Shown here in pieces: positions 8,405-13,057 of a DNA stretch of 13,057 nt. Source of the stretch: Lachnospiraceae bacterium (GTDB lineage Bacteria > Bacillota > Clostridia > Lachnospirales > Lachnospiraceae); NCBI GenBank assembly GCA_003520205.1, contig DOVG01000165.1:1-13057 (forward strand), in the 5' to 3' direction. Position 1 is the stretch's first letter; every line of letters begins with the position of its first letter. A program made the position numbers and the translations under genes. The notes under the pieces were generated by a model. The model was not told where the DNA came from, ran no database searches, and saw only the letters and a program-made list of their open reading frames with translations.

Positions 8405-9760
8405 ATGGCAGAGGAAAATACTATAAGGCGAATACCTCCTCATGACATAAATGCTGAGAGAAGTGTTATAGGCTCTATGCTTATGGACAGGGATGCTATA
8501 TCAGAGGTTAGTGCCATACTTATAAAAGATGACTTCTATAATACTCAGTACGGTATTATATATGATGCCATGGTGGATCTGTATAATGAAGGGAAGCCTG
8601 TTGATGAAATAATACTTGGAGAAAAACTGAGAGAAAAAGGGGCTCCCGAGGAGATATCAAGTCTTGGATTTCTGGGAGAAATTCTCGCAAATGTACCAAC
8701 GGCTGCATTTGCAAAGGACTATGCGGCTATAGTTAAGGATAAGGCATATCTGAGAAGATTAATAAAACTGTCTGATGGAGTGACTGCCAGGGCTTATGAG
8801 AGCTCTGAACCGGTAGACACTATTATGGAAAAGGCTGAATCGGATATATTTAAGCTTATGCAGAATAGATCGGGTTCTACAGAATTTCAGCCTATAAGAA
8901 ATATCGTTGTAAATGTCATCAGTGAGATAGAGGCGGCGGCAAAGAATAAAGGACAGATAAATGGTCTTAGGACTGGATTTACAGATCTTGACAATATGCT
9001 GACAGGACTTCATGGAGGAGAATTGCTTCTTGTAGCTGCAAGACCTGCTATGGGTAAGACAGCATTTGTCCTGAATATAGCGCATCATGTGGCTACCAGG
9101 GAGAAGGTTCCGGTAGTTCTGTTCTCGCTCGAGATGAGCCGGGAGCAGCTTGTTACGAGACTTGTTGCAGTTGATTCCATGGTAGAAGCCAAAAACTTAA
9201 AAACAGGTGATATATCGGACAGCGATTGGACGAAGCTTATCAGATCTGCTGATGAGCTTGCAGGTGTAAATGTATTTATAGATGATAATTCGTCTATCAC
9301 TATAGCTGAGCTTAGGACTAAGTGCAGGAAGCTTAAACAGACAGAAGGAATAGGCCTTATCATAATTGACTACCTTCAGCTGATGAGTTCTTCTGAAAAG
9401 GTGGAATCAAGACAGCTCTTCATATCAGAGGTGTCGAGATCACTTAAGGCACTGGCAAGGGAATTAAATGTACCTGTCATAGCGCTTTCACAGCTTAACA
9501 GAGCAGTTGACTCAAGACCGGATCACAGACCTGTCTTAGCTGACCTTAGAGAGTCAGGAGCCATAGAGCAGGATGCGGATGTCGTAATGTTTATATATAG
9601 AGATGATTATTATAATCCGGATACTACAGAGAAGCCTGGTGTTGCTGAGATAATCGTGGCTAAACAGAGAAATGGAGCAACGGGACCGGTTGAACTGGCA
9701 TGGCTTAGTAAGTATACTAAATTTGCAAATCTTGCCAGACCAAAAGATAATAGAGACTAA
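8405..9760 (+). CDS. dnaB: Replicative DNA helicase DnaB
   Basis: This 451-residue hexameric helicase unwinds DNA ahead of the replication fork and recruits primase. The N-terminal DnaB_N helical domain is at ~8-110 (PPHDINAERSVIGSMLMD). A linker helix follows, then the RecA-like motor at ~175-445. Walker A is ARPAMGKTAF with K218; Walker B is LIIIDYLQLM with D322. SQLNRAVDSR and ADLRESGAIEQDADVVMFIYR are the expected sensor and arginine-finger motifs. No intein or other insertion interrupts the motor. AAAGGA (8392-8397) lies 7 bases before ATG 8405, and the gap from rplI is 36 bases, consistent with one operon. The TAA stop (9758-9760) runs into the first arm of a strong terminator. In Bacillus the same helicase is called DnaC. 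Confidence 0.97.
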   Translation: MAEENTIRRIPPHDINAERSVIGSMLMDRDAISEVSAILIKDDFYNTQYGIIYDAMVDLYNEGKPVDEIILGEKLREKGAPEEISSLGFLGEILANVPTAAFAKDYAAIVKDKAYLRRLIKLSDGVTARAYESSEPVDTIMEKAESDIFKLMQNRSGSTEFQPIRNIVVNVISEIEAAAKNKGQINGLRTGFTDLDNMLTGLHGGELLLVAARPAMGKTAFVLNIAHHVATREKVPVVLFSLEMSREQLVTRLVAVDSMVEAKNLKTGDISDSDWTKLIRSADELAGVNVFIDDNSSITIAELRTKCRKLKQTEGIGLIIIDYLQLMSSSEKVESRQLFISEVSRSLKALARELNVPVIALSQLNRAVDSRPDHRPVLADLRESGAIEQDADVVMFIYRDDYYNPDTTEKPGVAEIIVAKQRNGATGPVELAWLSKYTKFANLARPKDNRD

Positions 9761-9793
9761 AAAATGTGTCAGGACAGTCCTGACACATTTTTT
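9759..9793. terminator. Bidirectional Rho-independent terminator between convergent genes
   Basis: AAAAAATGTGTCAGGA (9759-9774) and TCCTGACACATTTTTT (9778-9793) form a perfect 16-base inverted repeat around a CAG loop. Read either way, the GC-containing stem is followed by a run of six T, so it can stop transcription from dnaB and from the minus-strand pair. The last two bases of the dnaB stop and two bases of the opposing stop codon (9792-9794) lie in the arms. Confidence 0.93.
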
Positions 9794-11021
9794 ATGGTTG
9801 AAGTTTAATCAGTTTGTTAAGAAGCTCTTCGTCGGACATATGATATATATTATCAATAACCCATATGTGCATTTCTTTTGCACGCTCTCTGAAGAAAGAA
9901 GTTCCATTGTTCGAGCTTTCCAGAGGAAGTGCCATGGCGAGAGCTTTACTAGCGTATTTTCCGCCGAATCGTCTTGTTACAGTTTCCAGTTCATGAAGAG
10001 AATTGCTGCCGGCTTTTCCGCTTTTGCAGGAAATGAAGATCGGAGCAGTGGAACGCATAAGGATTACGTCGATTTCATTTATGGTATCGTAACTGGAATG
10101 CATGTACCTTTCATAATCAGAAGCAAATGTCTGCTTTTCTGATTCGGACTTATCGCCGTTCCAGTCTATCATCGCACCTATGATTCTGTCAGTGAATACT
10201 TCGGGGGCACGTGAAGCTACTTCATATACGTGGAGCTCAAGGATGTTTCCTGTCTTTGTAACAATATGTTTGATAGAACTGTTCTTGAATCTGAATCTTA
10301 ATCTTTTGTTATCCTGAGTGAAATCCTTTAGCATTCCTTTACCATTTAGCTTGCCGAAGAGAGTTCCGGCTTCACCGAGGGATGACTTAGGAAGTACATA
10401 ATATCCGGATTCATCGCATGGATTTGCCTTTATAACATCCTCTATAACTGAACAGTAACGGGTCCATTTATGCTCCAGCCTTCTGGCGATATCCCATATA
10501 GTACGAATGTCTTCCTTGAATTCTTTTGTAAAGGACCAGGTGCTGTAGCTGCCTGTCTGTCTGGTTAACTGACCTCCGTGAAGTATCATATTTTCCTTTA
10601 CGGATATCTGTATCTTGTCTCTATGCTGACTTGGTCTCATACCGGGAAGCATATTTACTTCAAGACCTGTATAAGGATCAATTCTAAGTGTTTTTAACTC
10701 TCTGCTTGCACTTATAAAACCGAATGCTATAAGAAGCATCTCTCCGCCACCGGTAAGCTCATAGTAAGCATCGGGATATTTCTCGGAAACATTGTTTAAG
10801 GCTTTGATACAAGCGTCCAGATTATCTCTTTGTACTTCGATGAACTCCAGTTCTGTATTCGGTGATATGATAGAAGCGAACTGTCGGAGACTCTTTATCT
10901 TACGGGTAACCATGGTAACCTTGTAACCGAGATATATGATTTTCTTTGGTTTATATTCAAGCAGACACATTACATTTTCTAATGCTTCGTCCGAGAAAAA
11001 CTCTACATATGTATCATTCAT
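9792..11021 (-). CDS. Card1/Can2-like CARF nuclease (DUF1887 family)
   Basis: This 409-residue protein starts at 11021 with AAAGGAG eight bases upstream. The N-terminal half is a CARF sensor: a strand ending KIIYLGYK (27-34) and the ligand-loop motif YYELTGGGEM (86-95) with the helix LLIAFGF. The middle (~165-255) is probably the winged-helix linker. Residues ~258-409 are a PD-(D/E)xK nuclease: E262 (GNILELHVYE), D318 (NEIDVIL), S331-x-K333 (FISCKSGK), and a helix with ETVTRRFGGKYASKALAM (346-363). Family members studied, such as Treponema Card1, bind cyclic tetra-adenylate from type III CRISPR and then cut single-stranded nucleic acid. The Ser replacing the usual acid in E-x-K agrees with what I remember of DUF1887 relatives but is worth checking. 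It follows a dehydrogenase gene by 22 bases. No CRISPR array or cas gene is present in the window, so its activator is unknown. Confidence 0.85.
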   Translation of the reverse strand: MNDTYVEFFSDEALENVMCLLEYKPKKIIYLGYKVTMVTRKIKSLRQFASIISPNTELEFIEVQRDNLDACIKALNNVSEKYPDAYYELTGGGEMLLIAFGFISASRELKTLRIDPYTGLEVNMLPGMRPSQHRDKIQISVKENMILHGGQLTRQTGSYSTWSFTKEFKEDIRTIWDIARRLEHKWTRYCSVIEDVIKANPCDESGYYVLPKSSLGEAGTLFGKLNGKGMLKDFTQDNKRLRFRFKNSSIKHIVTKTGNILELHVYEVASRAPEVFTDRIIGAMIDWNGDKSESEKQTFASDYERYMHSSYDTINEIDVILMRSTAPIFISCKSGKAGSNSLHELETVTRRFGGKYASKALAMALPLESSNNGTSFFRERAKEMHIWVIDNIYHMSDEELLNKLIKLQP

Positions 11022-11043
11022 ATTGATTTCTCCTTTGATGGTT

Positions 11044-11787
11044 TTATTGCCAGGCTCCGTCTAGCTTAACTATCTCTCCGGTAAAATAGTCCGGCATCTC
11101 AAGAAGCTTTATAACAGCTGATGCAGCTTCGTCTGGTGAAAGTATATAACCTGAAGGTATTTCTTCTTTTATATCAGCTATATCCTCGGAACTGAGATGT
11201 GAATTCATTTCAGTATCAACGATACCGAGTGCGAGGGCATTAACCTGTATATTACTTGGAGCCAGCTCTTTAGCCAGCGCTTTTGTAAAGGAATTAACAG
11301 CCCCTTTGGTAGCACTGTAAGCAACCTCGCAAGATGCACCCACAAGTCCCCATACAGAAGATATGTTGATTATTCGTCCTTTTTTCGTACTGATCATATC
11401 AGGAATAAATGTGTGACAGGTGTTATATAGAGATGTAATATTCGTATTTACTATAAGGTTCCACTGTTCAGGCGACATGTCTATAAGAAGTCCTGTTAGT
11501 GATATAGCGCTGTTATTTATGAGTACATCAATTCGACCGGCCTGCTTACGAAGACTTTGTACATATGATATATCGCTGATATCGCCAACAGATGTAATGC
11601 ACACAGGATCATCTATATGGTCTGAACTGTTTAGCAGAGCGTTTACTTCATCATGTACCTGACTAAGCAAAACTGCATTTTTATGGCAATTTAATACTAT
11701 TTTATTGTAATTTCCGGTGCGGGCAGCTGCGAGAGCGATACTTCTGCCTATTCCGCGGCTTGCTCCGGTGATAAGTATGCTATTCAT
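11044..11787 (-). CDS. Short-chain dehydrogenase/reductase (FabG/YmfI-like)
   Basis: This 247-residue classical SDR is an NAD(P)-dependent Rossmann oxidoreductase. The cofactor loop is TGASRGIG (7-14), NNSA at 91-94 replaces the usual NNAG, and the catalytic set is N116, S144, Y157 and K161 (in VAYSATKGAV). The end, FTGEIVKLDGAW (235-246), fits the family. I chose Met at 11787 because MNSILITGAS is the normal SDR start and AGGA lies 9-12 bases upstream. An in-frame ATG at 11850 would add 21 unrelated residues without an RBS. Substrate is not readable; the nearest families by memory are 3-oxoacyl-ACP reductase FabG and the EF-P 5-aminopentanone reductase YmfI, and the short isolated gene favours the latter only weakly. 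It is the first gene of a minus-strand pair with the Card1-like nuclease, 22 bases apart. Confidence 0.88.
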   Translation of the reverse strand: MNSILITGASRGIGRSIALAAARTGNYNKIVLNCHKNAVLLSQVHDEVNALLNSSDHIDDPVCITSVGDISDISYVQSLRKQAGRIDVLINNSAISLTGLLIDMSPEQWNLIVNTNITSLYNTCHTFIPDMISTKKGRIINISSVWGLVGASCEVAYSATKGAVNSFTKALAKELAPSNIQVNALALGIVDTEMNSHLSSEDIADIKEEIPSGYILSPDEAASAVIKLLEMPDYFTGEIVKLDGAWQ

Positions 11788-11799
11788 ATGTTTTATTCC

Positions 11800-11828
11800 T
11801 GTATACTGACATAAGTGTTGAAAGTCAA
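11800..11828 (-). promoter_or_regulatory. Candidate promoter of the SDR/nuclease pair
   Basis: On the minus strand TTGACT (11828-11823) and TATACA (11805-11800) are 17 bases apart, five of six matches at each box. Transcription from it would begin only about 5-7 bases before the SDR start codon at 11787, which would leave out the AGGA ribosome binding site. The motif is strong but the geometry is odd, so the real promoter may be elsewhere. Confidence 0.4.
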
Positions 11829-11848
11829 TGTTATGTAAGTATTTTATC

Positions 11849-11862
11849 ATATCAAATGATAT
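11849..11862. repeat. Perfect 6-base inverted repeat, possible operator
   Basis: ATATCA and TGATAT flank an AA spacer and end one base before the -35 box of the promoter at 11864. The position suits a repressor or activator site in the gap between divergent genes, but AT-rich DNA produces such palindromes by chance, and no second copy is seen. Confidence 0.3.
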
Positions 11863-11863
11863 C

Positions 11864-11892
11864 TTGAAATACCTTAATTCATTTGCTATACT
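11864..11892 (+). promoter_or_regulatory. Sigma-A promoter of the LytR_C gene
   Basis: TTGAAA (11864-11869) and TATACT (11887-11892) are separated by exactly 17 bases, with a TG one base before the -10 (extended -10). The transcript would start near 11899 and give a leader of about 38 bases before the ATG at 11937. In this leader CCTC (11913-11916) can pair with GAGG inside the RBS (11923-11926), a short stem that might mildly reduce translation. Confidence 0.72.
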
Positions 11893-11936
11893 CTAAAAAC
11901 GTAGACGAAAGACCTCTGAAAGGAGGAAGATACAAT

Positions 11937-12521
11937 ATGGCAAAGAAAAAAAAGAAAAGTGCTGCGGGAATATTTTTTTTGTTTTTCCTCAAGGCAATAG
12001 TGATAATACTTGGGCTGGTCATACTTGCTATGGGAGCATATCTGGTTAAGTATACTCTGACTGCAGATAATAAGGAAAAAGATCAGGGATTTGATGAATC
12101 TCTGCTGGTAGATTCGGACAGAGATGAATTACTTGCTTCGGAGACAGACAGTGATGGGGCAAAGGATGAAAATATGCTCTTTGAAAATGAAGATGGTGCA
12201 GGTGGAGTTGTTGAAATTGCTTCAGATGATAAAATCATAGTACTGAATGCAACAGAAACATCCGGACTTGCTGCCACATGGAAGCAGAAGCTCAGTGAGG
12301 AAGGTTTTTCTTCTATAGATACAGGTAATTATCTGAATGGAGCACAGGATACAACTCGTATAGTAGTAGCTGAAGGATACAGTGGAGATAAGCTTCTGAA
12401 TGTGGTTTCTGATGCTTCCGTAGAGACCGGAAATGTGGATGAAGTGGCATGCGACTGTGATACAGAAGATGTAAAGGCAATTATTATAATCGGAACTAAC
12501 AATGATATAGTTGGTAATTAG
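11937..12521 (+). CDS. Membrane-anchored LytR C-terminal-domain protein
   Basis: This 194-residue protein starts at ATG 11937, 10 bases after AAAGGAGG (11919-11926). An in-frame ATG at 11883 would lie inside the promoter and is rejected. A Lys-rich head (AKKKKK) and one membrane helix (~11-37) suggest an inside-to-outside single pass. An acidic, low-complexity linker follows (~44-92, many Asp/Glu/Ser). Residues ~98-190 match the LytR_C domain: IIVLNATETSGLAATWKQKL, then GFSSIDTGNYL, TRIVVAEGYSG, and the final VKAIIIIGTNND strand. The LytR-CpsA-Psr catalytic domain, which attaches glycopolymers to peptidoglycan, is absent, so this is a stand-alone LytR_C protein, probably at the outer face of the membrane. 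Its partner and role are not evident. It has its own promoter and terminator, so it is likely a single-gene unit. Confidence 0.8.
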   Translation: MAKKKKKSAAGIFFLFFLKAIVIILGLVILAMGAYLVKYTLTADNKEKDQGFDESLLVDSDRDELLASETDSDGAKDENMLFENEDGAGGVVEIASDDKIIVLNATETSGLAATWKQKLSEEGFSSIDTGNYLNGAQDTTRIVVAEGYSGDKLLNVVSDASVETGNVDEVACDCDTEDVKAIIIIGTNNDIVGN

Positions 12522-12530
12522 TGCAAAATA

Positions 12531-12586
12531 ACCAAAAAACTAGCAAAATTAAAAAAATAAGTTAATAATTTTGTAATATTTTTGGT
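12531..12586. repeat. AT-rich imperfect inverted repeat, 21-base arms
   Basis: Arm 12531-12551 (ACCAAAAA, five unpaired-type bases, CAAAATTA) pairs with 12566-12586 (TAATTTTG, five bases, TTTTTGGT), 17 of 21 positions, around a 14-base loop. It lies just after the LytR_C stop and 24 bases before a standard terminator. It has no T-run after it, so it is not itself a usual terminator. Confidence 0.5.
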
Positions 12587-12610
12587 AAAAGTAACACAAA
12601 ACAACACATT

Positions 12611-12638
12611 AAAAGGTGCTTAAAAAACACCTTTTTTT
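12611..12638 (+). terminator. Rho-independent terminator of the LytR_C gene
   Basis: AAAAGGTG (12611-12618) pairs with CACCTTTT (12628-12635) around a nine-base AT loop and continues into a run of seven T (12632-12638). The stem is short but GC-cored and correctly followed by T. It ends the transcript from the promoter at 11864. Confidence 0.8.
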
Positions 12639-12798
12639 GTTAAATTTTAATAGAAATGTTTAGTCAATGTGCAATATGAACAAAAGTTTTTATATTTATT
12701 TATGCAAGACATATATAGTTTATTTTTTTGAAAAGTATTATCATTAACGAAGTTGTAAAAAAGGCATCATTTATTATGCTATTAGGAGGATTTTAAAT

Positions 12799-13057
12799 AT
12801 GGCAGGATTACAGTTAAAGAACATCTACAAGATTTATCCAAATGGCTTTAATGCTGTTAAGGATTTCAATCTTGATATTGAGGACAAAGAGTTTATCATC
12901 TTCGTTGGTCCTTCTGGATGTGGTAAGTCTACTACACTTAGAATGATTGCAGGTCTCGAGGATATCAGCTCTGGAGAGCTTTGGATAGGCGACAAGCTCT
13001 GTAATGATGTTGAACCTAAGGACAGAGATATAGCAATGGTATTCCAGAACTACGCTC
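12799..13057 (+). CDS. Sugar ABC transporter ATP-binding protein (MsmX/UgpC/MalK type), 5' part
   Basis: Only the first 86 residues are inside the window; the usual length is ~360-370. ATG 12799 lies eight bases after TAGGAGGA (12783-12790). The start GLQLKNIYKIYPNGFNAVKD is typical of CUT1-family ATPases. Walker A is GPSGCGKST at 37-45, and the Q-loop MVFQNYA with Q83 is reached before the cut. A missing C-terminal half would hold the signature motif, Walker B and the regulatory beta domain. Proteins of this type energise import of oligosaccharides or glycerol-3-phosphate, and in many Firmicutes a single such ATPase serves several permeases. No permease gene is visible on this side, which fits a stand-alone MsmX-like gene, but the downstream side is not seen. 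Confidence 0.9.
   Translation, partial: MAGLQLKNIYKIYPNGFNAVKDFNLDIEDKEFIIFVGPSGCGKSTTLRMIAGLEDISSGELWIGDKLCNDVEPKDRDIAMVFQNYA

Larger units (their letters stand above)
12522..12798. other. AT-rich gene-free stretch with inverted repeat and terminator
   Basis: No coding region with a ribosome binding site is seen in these 277 bases. They hold a long imperfect inverted repeat (12531-12586), a terminator (12611-12638) and the leader of the ABC-transporter ATPase gene. No convincing -35/-10 pair was found for that gene: TTGAAA at 12728-12733 and TATTAT at 12736-12741 or 12772-12777 are possible single boxes without well-placed partners. Confidence 0.6.

Noticed and set aside
9672..10142. Plus-strand open frame (156 codons) across the dnaB end and the Card1-like gene.
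   Set aside because: It overlaps two well-supported genes and crosses a strong terminator; its protein has no recognisable pattern.
9792..11787. Searched around the Card1-like gene for CRISPR repeats or cas genes.
   Set aside because: No regularly spaced direct repeats and no cas-like protein were found anywhere in the window.
11788..11850. Longer SDR start at 11850 adding 21 residues.
   Set aside because: The extra residues do not fit an SDR N-terminus, there is no ribosome binding site, and a promoter-like pair lies within them.
12729..12743. TGAAAAGTATTATCA resembles a catabolite-response element before the ABC-transporter ATPase.
   Set aside because: The central CG of the CcpA consensus is missing and the palindrome is imperfect; too weak to call.

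Overview
The window looks like chromosome from a low-to-moderate GC Firmicute, most likely a Lachnospiraceae member (Roseburia/Butyrivibrio/Coprococcus-type Clostridia). The evidence is AT-leaning codon use, strong AGGAGG-type ribosome binding sites, the gdpP-rplI-dnaB order known from Firmicutes, and a gene set (DUF5717/DUF5716-like pair, Card1-like DUF1887 protein, MsmX/UgpC-type ATPase) that I associate with that family. Genus cannot be fixed from this sequence. I see no rRNA, tRNA, CRISPR array, insertion sequence or prophage.

Left block (1-2873, + strand): three tightly packed genes of unknown function. They are the C-terminal part of a large DUF5717-like protein, a 417-residue protein that reads like a divergent Hsp70/actin-fold protein (DUF5716-like), and a 277-residue TPR-like helical protein. 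Start and stop of the last two overlap by one base, so they are probably made together.

Structured gap (2874-3175): a GC-richer nested inverted repeat of about 184 bases with two long outer stems and three inner hairpins. It separates the unknown operon from valS. It is not a T-box and may be a dispersed MITE-like element or a structured RNA. A plausible valS promoter begins in its right arm.

Housekeeping operon (3176-9760, + strand): valS, gdpP (cyclic-di-AMP phosphodiesterase), rplI (ribosomal protein L9) and dnaB (replicative helicase). valS and gdpP overlap by four bases. A strong bidirectional hairpin terminator ends the block and also contains the stop codon of the convergent gene.

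Minus-strand pair (9792-11787): a short-chain dehydrogenase followed 22 bases later by a Card1/Can2-like CARF nuclease. The nuclease is a cyclic-oligoadenylate effector type normally tied to type III CRISPR, but no CRISPR component is visible here.

Right end (11849-13057, + strand): a good sigma-A promoter and a membrane-anchored LytR C-terminal-domain protein, then an AT-rich gene-free stretch with a long inverted repeat and a terminator, then the first 86 codons of a sugar-ABC-transporter ATPase cut by the window edge.
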